Assembly: GCA_964242305.1 (NCBI GenBank)
Contig: CAXTBB010000012.1
Location: 1 to 64,000, forward strand
Direction: 5' to 3'
Length of the DNA: 64,000 nt
DNA from: DATLGB01 sp964242305
GTDB lineage: Bacteria; Actinomycetota; Thermoleophilia; Solirubrobacterales; Solirubrobacteraceae
In this document: positions 1-8,727 of the stretch, piece by piece
How the letters are laid out: each line of letters opens with the position of its first letter
Position numbering within the stretch: position 1 is the first letter of the stretch
Position numbers and translations under genes: made by a program
The notes under the pieces: model-generated
What the model was told of the DNA's origin: nothing
The model's database searches: none
Seen by the model: the letters and a program-made list of their open reading frames with translations, nothing else

Positions 1-1
1 C

Positions 2-727
2 CAGCACGGCATCCCCGTCAAGGGCGGGACGGAGTCGGCGCCGTACTCGATCGACGACAACCTGTGGGGGCGCTCGAGTGAGGGCAAGTGGATCGAGGAT
101 CTCTCGCACGCGCCCGACGACGACGTCTTCCAGCTCGTCACCCGCCCGGAGCTGGCGCCGGACGAGCCCGAGGTGGTCTCGTTGACCTTCACGGAGGGGC
201 TGCCGACCGCGCTCAACGGGACGGAGCTCGGCCTGGTCGACCTGCTCGAGCAGGTGGCCGCGATCGGCATGCGCCACGGGGTCGGCATCGTCGACCACAT
301 CGAGGACCGCATCGTCGGCCTGAAGGTCCGCGACATCTACGAGGTCCCGGCGGCGGCGATCGTCCTCAAGGCGCACAAGGAGCTCGAGCGCCTGACGGGG
401 ACCATCCACCAGAACCAGTTCAAGCCCGGCCTGGACCGCAAGTGGGCCTACCTCGTCTACGCGGGCCTGTGGTGGGAGCCGCTGCGCCAGGATCTCGAGG
501 CCTACATCGAGCACGTCAACCGCAACGTGACCGGGACGATCGGCCTGAAGCTGTTCAAGGGGTCGGTCCGGGTCGTCACCCGCGAATCGCCCAACGCCGT
601 CTACGACGCCCAGCTGGCCACGTTCAGCGACTCCGGCGGCCTGTTCAGCCAGCACGCGTCGCCTGGCTTCATCGAGCTGTGGTCGCTCCAGAGCGCGCTG
701 GCGTACCGGCTGCATGAAGGTGACTGA
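2..727 (+). CDS. argG: Argininosuccinate synthase, 5' end outside window
   Basis: C-terminal part (about 241 residues) of argininosuccinate synthase, which joins citrulline and aspartate using ATP in arginine synthesis. The reading frame is open from base 2, so the start lies outside the window. The stretch GGTESAPYSIDDNLWGR near the beginning and the later GLVDLLEQVAAIGMRHGVG and KVRDIYEVPAA segments are characteristic of the synthetase domain and C-terminal multimerisation region. The N-terminal ATP-binding part is not visible. Its last 14 bases overlap the start of the cyclase gene downstream, implying coupled translation. Identification is firm; only the missing 5' end limits it. Confidence 0.93.
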   Translation, partial: QHGIPVKGGTESAPYSIDDNLWGRSSEGKWIEDLSHAPDDDVFQLVTRPELAPDEPEVVSLTFTEGLPTALNGTELGLVDLLEQVAAIGMRHGVGIVDHIEDRIVGLKVRDIYEVPAAAIVLKAHKELERLTGTIHQNQFKPGLDRKWAYLVYAGLWWEPLRQDLEAYIEHVNRNVTGTIGLKLFKGSVRVVTRESPNAVYDAQLATFSDSGGLFSQHASPGFIELWSLQSALAYRLHEGD

Positions 728-1484
728 GGACGCCCGCGGCCGCCTGCGGGCGCTGGCCCGCAGGATCGACGAGAACCCGGCGCTGCTGGCGGCGTTCCGG
801 GCCGCCCGCGAGCGGCTGCCCGGCGACGACTCCTACGGGGACCCGCTGTCGCTCTCGCGCGAGGAGGCGCCGGGCGTCCTCGGCCAGCAGCTGGCGCTGA
901 TCGCCGCCGAGCGCCCCAGCGCGCTGAAGGAGGTCGGCTTCAGCGCGCTGCAGGTGTGGCAGTCGCTGTCGGAGGCGCAGGGTCGCGGGCGCGGGGACGA
1001 GGAGGTCGCGATCCTGTTCACCGACCTGGCCGGCTTCTCGACCTGGGCCCTGGAGGCGGGGGACACGATGGCGGTCGAGCTGCTGCGGCGGGTGGCGAAG
1101 GCGGTCGAGCCGGGCATCACCGCGCACGGCGGCAAGATCGTCAAGCGCCTGGGGGACGGGCTGATGGCCGTCTTCGATGACGTCGAGGAGGCCGTCGCGG
1201 CGGCCGTCGAGGCCCGCGAGGCGGCGCGCGGGGTGACCGTCGGCGACCACGAGGCGCGGCTGCGCGCGGGCGTCCACGTCGGCCGGCCGCGGCTGCTGGG
1301 CGGCGACTACCTGGGCGTCGACGTCAACGTCGCCGCGCGGGTGGCGGCGGCGGCCGGGGCGGGGGAGATCCTCGTCACCGACAGCGTCTGCGCGAAGCTG
1401 GGCGACAGCGTGCGGGTCCGGCGCAAGTGGCGCTTCTCCGGCAAGGGGACGCCCGCGCAGACCAAGGTGTTCGCCGTGGAATGA
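714..1484 (+). CDS. Class III adenylate/guanylate cyclase
   Basis: 256-residue predicted cytosolic nucleotide cyclase. Residues about 97-215 form a class III catalytic domain: the two metal-binding aspartates are D104 (in LFTDLAGFS) and D148 (in KRLGDGLMAVF), and VDVNVAARVAAAAGAGEI matches the segment carrying the transition-state Asn/Arg pair. Residues 1-95 are a helical region I do not recognise, which could be a regulatory domain. No membrane segment is seen. The ATG lies inside the end of argG (14-nt overlap), so it is probably translated by coupling. Whether it makes cAMP or cGMP cannot be told from the sequence. Confidence 0.88.
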   Translation: MKVTEDARGRLRALARRIDENPALLAAFRAARERLPGDDSYGDPLSLSREEAPGVLGQQLALIAAERPSALKEVGFSALQVWQSLSEAQGRGRGDEEVAILFTDLAGFSTWALEAGDTMAVELLRRVAKAVEPGITAHGGKIVKRLGDGLMAVFDDVEEAVAAAVEAREAARGVTVGDHEARLRAGVHVGRPRLLGGDYLGVDVNVAARVAAAAGAGEILVTDSVCAKLGDSVRVRRKWRFSGKGTPAQTKVFAVE

Positions 1485-1488
1485 CGGG

Positions 1489-1494
1489 TAGCTT
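1489..1494 (+). promoter_or_regulatory. Candidate -10 hexamer TAGCTT
   Basis: TAGCTT ends 6 nt before the ATG at 1501. It fits the recurrent TAnnnT-plus-short-gap pattern seen before many starts in this window. Confidence 0.4.
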
Positions 1495-1500
1495 GACGAT

Positions 1501-1665
1501 ATGATCTACACGCTCATCGGAAAAGCGGTCGTCAAGGGCGCGAAGGTCTTCCTGCGCCGCAAGTACGGCCCCACCTATGTGCCCAAGCCCGTTCTCGGCA
1601 TCGCCCTCGTGGGCACGATCGTCGGCGTCGCCGTCATCGCCGCCAAGCGCGACGAGGCCGCGTAG
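1501..1665 (+). CDS. Small single-pass membrane protein (54 aa)
   Basis: ATG-initiated 54-codon frame. The first 30 residues are basic (KGAKVFLRRKYG), followed by a hydrophobic stretch of about 17 residues (LGIALVGTIVGVAVIAA) and a short charged tail KRDEAA. It therefore looks like a one-pass inner-membrane protein or membrane-anchored peptide. It lies 16 nt after the cyclase stop and has its own TAGCTT hexamer 6 nt upstream. I do not recognise a family. The intact frame, TM segment and upstream hexamer argue that it is real. Confidence 0.55.
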   Translation: MIYTLIGKAVVKGAKVFLRRKYGPTYVPKPVLGIALVGTIVGVAVIAAKRDEAA

Positions 1666-1694
1666 CTCCGCTTGCGCCGCTCACGCGAGCGGCG

Positions 1695-3965
1695 GTGTGG
1701 GACGATGCAGTGCTCGTGCCTGATCCCGCACCGTTCCCCGAGGGCTTCAGCGTCGACGCGGTCGACTGGCTGCCGTCCGGCGCGCGCTCGGGCCTGGTGC
1801 GGGTGCGCGGGCACCGGCCACCGGCCGTCGCGGGACCCCTCCCTGAGCTGATCCTCAGCACGCTCGGGCCGGAGGAGAGCGTGCAGCGCTTCGTGTCGCT
1901 GCCCGATCCGCGCGCCGACCGCGACCCGTCGGCCTGGCGCGGCGCCTACGTGCTCGACGCCCGCCCGGCGGCCGAGGCCGACCAGCTGTGGCTGGAGTGG
2001 CCCGGCGGGCGGCGCATCCAGCTGCCCCCGCTGGCCATCCCGGCGAACCAGGTCGCGCAGGCGGAGTCGGGTCCGGTGTCGGGACCGATCGAGCCGGGTG
2101 GAGAAGTCGTGGACCGCGCGGTGCTGGCCGAGCGCCGGGCCCGTCGCGCCGAGGCGTCCGAGCAGGCCCAGGCCCGGATCGCGCGCGAGGCGCTGCGTGC
2201 CGTCGAGGTCCTCGAGCTGCGGGCGTCCGAGCTCGAGCAGAGGGTCGCCGCCGCCGAGGGCGAGCGCGACGCCGTCCGCGCGCAGACCGACGTCGAGCCC
2301 GACATGCGGCTGGAGCTGCTCGGGGCGGAGGTGCGCGAGCTGCGCGAGGCGCTGGCCGACGCGGAGGAGGCCGCCGCGTCCGCGAAGCTCGCGGAGCTCG
2401 CGGCGCGCGCCGCGTCCGAAGCTCGCTCAGAGGGCACCTCTCCGGCCGCGGCGCCGGCGCCCGCCGTCACCCGCATCGCCGCCGGTGAGGCGGAGCGCCG
2501 GGCGGAGCGGCTGCGGTCCGCTCTCACCGCCACGGTCGCCACCGTGGCCGAACTGCGGATGCGCCTGCACGAGTCCGACGTCGCCCGCCGCACCCGCGAT
2601 GTCGCCCGCGCCGCCGACGCCGTCCGCCTCGCCGTCTTCGCGCGCGAGCGGGAAGCCATGTTCGCCGAGCTCGAGGAGGCCCGCGTCGCCATGCGCGAGG
2701 CCCAGACGGCGCGCGACGAGGCCGTCGCCGAGGCCGCCGGCAGCCGCGCCGCGCTCGACGATCTCCAGTCCAGCCACCGGGACACCACCGCCGAGCTCGG
2801 CGCCGCCCGCGAGCGGCTGGCCTCGCTCGAGGCCGACCTCGGCGCGCTCACCGAGGAGGCCGACCGCACCGCCGCCGAGGCCGGCGACCTGACCGACCTG
2901 CGCGAGCGCCTCGCCCGCGCCGAGGCGGACCGCGACCGCGCCGAGACGGCCCGCGAGCTGGCCGAGGCCACCGCCATCGCCGCCGCCACCCGGCGCCAGG
3001 CCGCCGCCGTCGCCGCGGCCGCAAGCGCAGAACGCGTCGCCCCGGCGACCCTTAGTGCGCACACCGAGCCAGCTCCCGCCGTTGATCTCGCCGCCGCGGC
3101 CGAAGTGCAGGCCCGGCGCGCGGCCGAACAGGCGCGCCCCGATGAGAGCGTGGTCGCCGACCTCGACGCCGCCCGCGACAAGCTCCGCGCCACCATCGTC
3201 TCCGCCCCCGGCGAGCCGCCCGCCGACCTCGCCCGCGGTCGCGGCGGCCGCGAGTACCCGCCGCTGCGGGGCGCGCTGGTCAAGCTCGCCCACGACGATC
3301 CCGAGGCGGCCGGCCTGTTCCTGGCCGGCCTGCTCAGCGCGCAGCATGCCGCGATCAAGGACCCGCCGCCCGACTACGACCTGACCATCGCCGAGGTCGG
3401 GACCTTCGCCGTCTCCGCCGCCGGTCTCACCACCCTGGTCAGCCCGCTGCTCGAGCCGCGCGGCCGTGGCCAGGCCGCCTTCCACCTGCGCGCGGACGCG
3501 CTCACCCTGGCCGAGACGCTGGCCGGCGTCGACCGGCGGGCGAAGCGCTGGGGCGGGCCGATGCGCGCCTCCGGCAAGGTTCGCCAGGCGAAGCGGCTCT
3601 CGGACGGGCTCCGATCCGAGGTCTCCTTCGGTGACGTCGTTCGTGCCGGCGCCGACCTCGATCCAGCCCTGGTGCTGAGAACCCTCGCCTACGCGATCCG
3701 CCCGGCCTGGACGCAGGGCCAGCAGTGGACGGTCGAGCTCGACGTCGAGGGCCGCGCCGTCGCGGTCGCCGCGCGCCACAGCGGTGGTCTCGAGGTCACC
3801 GACGGGGTGCTCGAGGGCGAGCCGGACGCCCGGATCCGCCTCAGCGCCCGGGCTTTCCGGGACCTTGCCGCGGGAGACGACGCCAGCTTCACCACGGAGG
3901 GTGACGAGGCCGTCGTCCGCCGCCTCCTCACGCTGGCCGAGCGCGCGCGAACGACCAGCGCATAG
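1695..3965 (+). CDS. Large alanine-rich coiled-coil protein with C-terminal globular domain
   Basis: 756-residue protein starting at GTG. Residues 1-125 look like a beta-rich globular domain (GLVRVRGHRPP, WLEWPGGRRIQLP). Residues about 140-480 are an Ala/Glu/Arg heptad-rich coiled coil (for example LRASELEQRVAAAEGERDAV). Residues about 500-756 are globular again. The last 90 residues (WTVELDVEGRAVAVAARHSG, then DARIRLSARAFRDLAAG) resemble an SCP2-like lipid-binding fold, which is only a suggestion. There is no signal peptide or TM segment. It stands alone between a small membrane protein and dnaE. Function unknown; a structural or scaffolding role would fit the coiled coil. Confidence 0.78.
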   Translation: MWDDAVLVPDPAPFPEGFSVDAVDWLPSGARSGLVRVRGHRPPAVAGPLPELILSTLGPEESVQRFVSLPDPRADRDPSAWRGAYVLDARPAAEADQLWLEWPGGRRIQLPPLAIPANQVAQAESGPVSGPIEPGGEVVDRAVLAERRARRAEASEQAQARIAREALRAVEVLELRASELEQRVAAAEGERDAVRAQTDVEPDMRLELLGAEVRELREALADAEEAAASAKLAELAARAASEARSEGTSPAAAPAPAVTRIAAGEAERRAERLRSALTATVATVAELRMRLHESDVARRTRDVARAADAVRLAVFAREREAMFAELEEARVAMREAQTARDEAVAEAAGSRAALDDLQSSHRDTTAELGAARERLASLEADLGALTEEADRTAAEAGDLTDLRERLARAEADRDRAETARELAEATAIAAATRRQAAAVAAAASAERVAPATLSAHTEPAPAVDLAAAAEVQARRAAEQARPDESVVADLDAARDKLRATIVSAPGEPPADLARGRGGREYPPLRGALVKLAHDDPEAAGLFLAGLLSAQHAAIKDPPPDYDLTIAEVGTFAVSAAGLTTLVSPLLEPRGRGQAAFHLRADALTLAETLAGVDRRAKRWGGPMRASGKVRQAKRLSDGLRSEVSFGDVVRAGADLDPALVLRTLAYAIRPAWTQGQQWTVELDVEGRAVAVAARHSGGLEVTDGVLEGEPDARIRLSARAFRDLAAGDDASFTTEGDEAVVRRLLTLAERARTTSA

Positions 3966-4013
3966 AACCCTGCAAACTCCGGGCGCAGGCACCGAGCCAT
4001 CCGACGCCATCCC

Positions 4014-4019
4014 TAGGGT
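4014..4019 (+). promoter_or_regulatory. Candidate -10 hexamer TAGGGT before dnaE
   Basis: TAGGGT ends 12 nt before the dnaE ATG at 4032; no clear -35 is seen. The gap is the longest among the TAnnnT examples in the window. Confidence 0.35.
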
Positions 4020-4031
4020 TCGCCGTCCTCG

Positions 4032-7000
4032 ATGAGCCCCGCTGGCTGCGCCCACCTCCACGTCCACTCGGAGTACTCGCTCCTCGACGGCGCCTGCAAG
4101 ATCGACCACCTGGCCGCCCGGGCGGCGTCGTTCGACCAACCCGCGATCGGGCTGACCGACCACGGCGTCATGAACGGCGCGGTTGAACTGGTGAAGGCGG
4201 CCAAGAAGCACGGGATCAAGCCGATCGTCGGGCTGGAGGCCTACTTCGTCGACGACCGGACCTTCAAGGAAGGCAAGGTCGAGCGCAACCACCTCACGCT
4301 GCTGGCCGCCAACGACGAGGGCTACCGCAACCTGGTCAAGCTCTCCAGCGGCGGCTTCCTCGAAGGCCTCCACCACGGCAAGCCGGGCGTGGACATGGAG
4401 CTGCTCGCCAAGCACGCCGACGGGGTCATCTGCCTCACCGGGTGCCTCGCGTCGCGCTCCAGCCAGCGCATCATCGACGGCCGCCTCCAGGAAGCGCAGG
4501 AGAACCTCGACCAGCTGCTGCAGGTCTTCGGGCCCGAGGACGTCTACTTCGAGATCCAGAAGAACGGGATCGCCGAGCAGGACGTCGTCAACGACGCGAT
4601 CGCCAGGTTCGCCGCCGAGATGGGCCGGCCGCTGGTTGCCACCGCCGACGTCCACTACCTCCGCGAGGAGGACCACTTCCACCATTCGGCGCTGCTGTGC
4701 GTGCAGACGAAGTCCACGCTGGCCGACCCGAAGATGAAGTTCGACACCAACGAGTTCTACCTCAAGAGCACGGCGGAGATGGAGGCCGCGTTCGCGGACT
4801 TCCCCGGTTCCGTGGCGAACTCGCTGGAGATCGTCGAGCGCTGCAACGTGGACATCGAGCTCGGGCGCATGCTGATCCCGCGCTTCCCCTGTCCGGACGA
4901 GCTCGAGGAGCCCGCCTACCTGCGCCGTCTGGTCGAGGCTGGCCTGCGCGAGCGCTACGGATCGCCCGCGCCGGCGGAGGCCATCGAGCGCATGGAGATG
5001 GAGCTCGGCGTCATCGAGCGCATGGGCTACTGCGGCTACTTCCTGATCGTCTGGGACTTCATCAACTGGGCCAAGACGAACGGGATCGCGGTCGGGCCGG
5101 GCCGCGGGTCGGCGGCCGGCTCGCTGGTCGCCTACACGCTGCGCATCACCGACCTCGACCCGCTGCGCTACGACCTCCTCTTCGAGCGCTTCCTCAACCC
5201 TGAGCGCGTGTCGATGCCGGACATCGACATCGATTTCTCCGTGCGCGGGCGGGAGCGCGTGATGCGCTACGTGATCGACAAGTACGGGGCGGACCGCGTC
5301 GCCCAGATCATCACCTTCGGCAAGATGTTCCCCCGCGCCGCCACCCGCGACGCGGCGCGCGTGCTCGGCTACGAGTACGGCAAGGGGGACGCGCTGGCCA
5401 AGCTCATCCCGGACCCGATCATGGGCCGGGCGCCGTCCTTCGACGAGTGCCTCGCCGAGGGCGCCGACCTCGCCGCCGAGGTGGCGCGCGACCCGGAGGC
5501 CAAGGAGATCATCGACGTCGCCCGCGGCCTCGAGGGCATCGTCCGCAACGCGTCCATCCACGCCGCCGCCGTCGTCATCGCCGACCGGCCGCTGACCGAC
5601 ATCGCGCCGCTGCAGCTGGCCGACGGCGGGACGGGCCCGGACGGCCGCAAGATCCACCGGACGGTCACCCAGTACTCGATGAAGCCCATCGAGGAGCTCG
5701 GCCTGCTCAAGATGGACTTCCTGGGCCTGCGCAACCTCGACGTCATCGAGGACGCGCTGGACATCATCGAGCGCTCGTCGGGCGCCCGGCCGGACATGGC
5801 CACGCTGCCGCTCGACGACGAGCGCACGTACGCGATGCTCGCGCGGGGCGACTCCGTGGGCGTGTTCCAGTTCGAGTCCGAGGGCATGCGGGAGGCGCTC
5901 AAGCGCGTCGAGCCGACGGAGTTCGACGACCTCGTGGCGCTGGTCGCGCTCTACCGGCCCGGCGCCATGGACCAGATCCCCACGTACGCGCGCGGGAAGA
6001 AGAACCCGGAGTCGGTCACCTACCTCGACGATCGCCTGCGCGAGATCACCGAGTCCACCAAGGGCGTGATCCTCTACCAGGAGCAGTCCATGCAGATCGC
6101 GAAGTCCCTGGCGGGCTTCAGCGGCGCCAAGGCGGACGACCTGCGCAAGGCGATCGGCAAGAAGAACCGCGAGGCGATGGCCAAGCTCAAGCCGGAGTTC
6201 TTCGCGGGCTGCCAGACGTCCGGCACGTCCCTGGGGACCACCGAGTCCCTGTGGGCGACCAACGAGAAGGCCGCCGACTACTCCTTCAACAAGTCGCACG
6301 CCGCGTGCTACGCGCTGATCTCCTACCGGACGGCGTACCTGCGGGCCAACTACCCCTCGGAGTACATGGCCGCGCTGATCTCGTCCGTGATGGACACGAA
6401 GGACAAGGTCCCGTTCTTCGTCGCCCAGGCCGAGCAGATGGGCATCGAGATCCTGCCGCCGGACGTCAACCTCTCCGACCACCAGTTCATGGTCTCCAAG
6501 GACGGCGACATCCGCTTCGGCTTGGACGCGGTGAAGGGCGTCGGCCACGCGGCGGTGGAGGCGATCAAGGCCGCCCGCGGCGATTACGACCCGCCCGCCC
6601 GGCCGTTCACCTCGCTGTGGGACTTCTGCGAGCGCGTCGACGGCCGCTGTGTGAACAAGAAGGCGATCGAGGCCCTGATCAAGTGCGGGGCCTTCGGCTC
6701 CACCCGCGCGACCCGCAAGGGGATGCTCGAGGTGCTCGAGGCGGCGCAGTCGGCCGGTCAGAAGGCCCAGCAGGACGCTGCCATCGGCCAGTCCTCCATC
6801 TTCGACCTGGCCGGCTTCGGCGACGCCGCCGGTCCCGCCGTGTCGCGCCCGTCGCACCCGCCCATCCCCATCGACGAACACGACCGCAAGACGCTCCTCA
6901 TGTTGGAGAAGGAGTCGGTCGGGCTGTTCATCTCCGAGCACCCGCTCAAGTCGATGCGGGAGGCGCTGGCCGCCAAGGTGGACTGCTCGATCTCGGACCT

Positions 7001-7568
7001 CCCCGGCCGCAAGGACCAGGAGTGGGTGAAGATCGGAGGCATGGTGTCGGCGGCCAAGAAGATCCGCACGCGCGCGGGGTCGACGATGATGTTCGCCACC
7101 ATCGACGACCTCGAGGGGAACGTCGAGGCGGTCGTCTTCGAGAAGACGCTGGCGTCGTCGGAGGGCGCGCTCGCCGAGGACAACATCGTCATCATCCGCG
7201 GCCGGGTCGACCAGAAGGACGCGGGCAAGACCTGCGTCGTCGTCTCGGAGGCGACGCTGTTCGAGCCGTCGGACCGGGAGATCGAGCAGGCCCGGACCCA
7301 GGCCGCCCAGCAGGCCGAGAAGGTCGCCGTCGCGCTCAAGCTGCCCATCGACGCGCGTCGGCTGCCGCCCACCGTCATCGACGAGCTCAAGCGCCTGTTC
7401 GCCGAGCATCCGGGGGAGACGGAGGTCGTCCTCGAGGTGGCGACGTCGGAGGGCCAGCGCCGCCTACGGCTGGGTCCCGGCTACAAGGTGACGCGGTCGC
7501 CGCTGCTGCTCTCCGCCTTCGAGCACCTCATCGCGGGGGCCGAGACGCGGGTCCCCGTCGGCGTCTGA
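4032..7568 (+). CDS. dnaE: DNA polymerase III alpha subunit
   Basis: 1178-residue catalytic subunit of the replicative DNA polymerase, of typical DnaE1 length. The PHP domain is at the N-terminus (HLHVHSEYSLLDG, GLTDHGVMNG, ATADVHYL) with metal-binding His/Asp residues kept. The C-family polymerase core has PGRGSAAGSLVAY, the catalytic pair D397/D399 in MPDIDIDF and the third aspartate D562 in LLKMDFLGLRNL. Helix-hairpin-helix and OB-fold regions (WVKIGGMVSAAKKIRTRAG) follow. It is transcribed towards nfo and the two genes converge on a strong hairpin. No anomaly is seen. Confidence 0.97.
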   Translation: MSPAGCAHLHVHSEYSLLDGACKIDHLAARAASFDQPAIGLTDHGVMNGAVELVKAAKKHGIKPIVGLEAYFVDDRTFKEGKVERNHLTLLAANDEGYRNLVKLSSGGFLEGLHHGKPGVDMELLAKHADGVICLTGCLASRSSQRIIDGRLQEAQENLDQLLQVFGPEDVYFEIQKNGIAEQDVVNDAIARFAAEMGRPLVATADVHYLREEDHFHHSALLCVQTKSTLADPKMKFDTNEFYLKSTAEMEAAFADFPGSVANSLEIVERCNVDIELGRMLIPRFPCPDELEEPAYLRRLVEAGLRERYGSPAPAEAIERMEMELGVIERMGYCGYFLIVWDFINWAKTNGIAVGPGRGSAAGSLVAYTLRITDLDPLRYDLLFERFLNPERVSMPDIDIDFSVRGRERVMRYVIDKYGADRVAQIITFGKMFPRAATRDAARVLGYEYGKGDALAKLIPDPIMGRAPSFDECLAEGADLAAEVARDPEAKEIIDVARGLEGIVRNASIHAAAVVIADRPLTDIAPLQLADGGTGPDGRKIHRTVTQYSMKPIEELGLLKMDFLGLRNLDVIEDALDIIERSSGARPDMATLPLDDERTYAMLARGDSVGVFQFESEGMREALKRVEPTEFDDLVALVALYRPGAMDQIPTYARGKKNPESVTYLDDRLREITESTKGVILYQEQSMQIAKSLAGFSGAKADDLRKAIGKKNREAMAKLKPEFFAGCQTSGTSLGTTESLWATNEKAADYSFNKSHAACYALISYRTAYLRANYPSEYMAALISSVMDTKDKVPFFVAQAEQMGIEILPPDVNLSDHQFMVSKDGDIRFGLDAVKGVGHAAVEAIKAARGDYDPPARPFTSLWDFCERVDGRCVNKKAIEALIKCGAFGSTRATRKGMLEVLEAAQSAGQKAQQDAAIGQSSIFDLAGFGDAAGPAVSRPSHPPIPIDEHDRKTLLMLEKESVGLFISEHPLKSMREALAAKVDCSISDLPGRKDQEWVKIGGMVSAAKKIRTRAGSTMMFATIDDLEGNVEAVVFEKTLASSEGALAEDNIVIIRGRVDQKDAGKTCVVVSEATLFEPSDREIEQARTQAAQQAEKVAVALKLPIDARRLPPTVIDELKRLFAEHPGETEVVLEVATSEGQRRLRLGPGYKVTRSPLLLSAFEHLIAGAETRVPVGV

Positions 7569-7737
7569 TCGAACTTTCTTCGCGGCGCAAAAGAAACCGG
7601 CGAACGCTCGCGTTGAGTGTCTGAAGGATCGAGAGCGACACCAACAAGACGCGGCCGACGATACGTCACGGACGCGGCCTCCCGCGGACGGAGGCCGAGC
7701 CCGGGCTCGGAGCCTGTCGCGCCGGTGCCGCCCTCAC

Positions 7738-7776
7738 GGGCGGCGCCGCCGGACCCCCTTTCCGGCGGCGCCGCCC
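7738..7776. terminator. Bidirectional hairpin between dnaE and nfo
   Basis: A 16-bp perfect inverted repeat (arms 7738-7753 and 7761-7776, built on GGCGGCGCCGCCGG) with a 7-nt loop sits between two convergent genes. No long T-tract follows, as is common in high-GC actinobacteria. The rest of the 7569-7782 gap shows no gene. Confidence 0.65.
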
Positions 7777-7782
7777 CATCCT

Positions 7783-8640
7783 TCAGCGTGCTTTGAGGCC
7801 CTGGTCGCGCAGCTCGCGCATGCGGCGGACGTCGTCGAGCTCGACGTTCTTGCCGCCCATGCCGGGCCCCTCGAACAGGGTCGGCAGGCCGTCGAAGGCG
7901 GGGTCGCTCAGGAACGCGGCGCAGCCCTCCTCGCCGATCTCGCCTTCGCCGAGCGCGGTGTGACGGTCGCGGTTGGAGCCCAGCGGCGTCTTGGAGTCGT
8001 TGACGTGCAGGGACTGGAGGCGGTCGAGGCCGACCTCCTCGTCGAAGGCGGCCAGCGTCTGCGAGACCGCGGCGGCCTCGCGGACGTCGTAGCCCGAGGC
8101 GAGCAGGTGGCAGGAGTCCAGGCAGACGCCGAGCCGCTTCCCGCCGCCGGCCGCGTCGATCAAGGCTGAGAGCTCGGCGAAGGAGCGCCCGAGCGTCCCG
8201 CCCGTGCCCGCGGTGTTCTCCAGGTGCAGGTGCGACTGGTGGGTGTCGTCGAGCGCGGCCTTGATTACCTTCCCGGCGCGCTCGATCGCCGTCCCCACGT
8301 CCCCTTTGAGCGCGCTGCCGGCGTGCAGGACGACGCCGTCCGCCCCGATCTTGTCGGCGACGTGCAGCGCGTGGGTCAGCGCCGTCAGCGACTTGTCGCG
8401 CAGCTCCGTGTCCTCCGAGGCGCAGTTGATCAGGTAGACCGCGTGGATGATCACGCTCGCGATGCGGGTGTCCTTGCGGGCCTCCTTGAAGGCCGCGAAG
8501 TCGTCGTCCGTGTACGCCGTGGGCTTCCACTGGCGCGGCGACTGGTTGAAGATCTGGATGGCGTCGCACTCGCGTTCCAGGCCCCGCTCGATGGCGTTGG
8601 GCAGGCCGCCGGCGTTGGAGACGTGGGCCCCGATCAGCAT
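7783..8640 (-). CDS. nfo: Endonuclease IV (AP endonuclease)
   Basis: 285-residue apurinic/apyrimidinic endonuclease that cuts DNA 5' of abasic sites in base-excision repair. The TIM-barrel metal ligands of the family are in place: His in VIIHAVYLIN, His in VVLHAGS, Glu in LENTAG, Asp/His in CLDSCHLLA, His in LHVNDSK, Asp/His in NRDRHTALGEG and Glu in LFEGPG. Length matches the family. It diverges from gltX across 87 bp, and TACCGT on its strand ends 9 nt before the ATG. It ends just past the hairpin shared with dnaE. Confidence 0.95.
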   Translation of the reverse strand: MLIGAHVSNAGGLPNAIERGLERECDAIQIFNQSPRQWKPTAYTDDDFAAFKEARKDTRIASVIIHAVYLINCASEDTELRDKSLTALTHALHVADKIGADGVVLHAGSALKGDVGTAIERAGKVIKAALDDTHQSHLHLENTAGTGGTLGRSFAELSALIDAAGGGKRLGVCLDSCHLLASGYDVREAAAVSQTLAAFDEEVGLDRLQSLHVNDSKTPLGSNRDRHTALGEGEIGEEGCAAFLSDPAFDGLPTLFEGPGMGGKNVELDDVRRMRELRDQGLKAR

Positions 8641-8649
8641 CGGGCGGGA

Positions 8650-8655
8650 ACGGTA
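8650..8655 (-). promoter_or_regulatory. Candidate -10 hexamer TACCGT before nfo
   Basis: Read on the minus strand, TACCGT ends 9 nt before the nfo ATG. It shares the 87-bp divergent region with the gltX hexamer. Confidence 0.35.
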
Positions 8656-8713
8656 ACGGCCTGGGGGCCCGGCTCGGCCGGTGGCGGGCTCGACGGCGGG
8701 GCCTCGCCACCCC

Positions 8714-8719
8714 TAAGGT
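8714..8719 (+). promoter_or_regulatory. Candidate -10 hexamer TAAGGT before gltX
   Basis: TAAGGT ends 8 nt before the gltX ATG at 8728. It supports that ATG over longer upstream in-frame starts. Confidence 0.4.
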
Positions 8720-8727
8720 CGGCGCTC

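Noticed and set aside
2427..7409. A 1660-codon open frame on the minus strand across the coiled-coil gene and dnaE.
   Set aside because: It is the antisense shadow of two real genes in 70% GC DNA; the peptide is Arg/Leu/Gly/Asp-rich with no domain.
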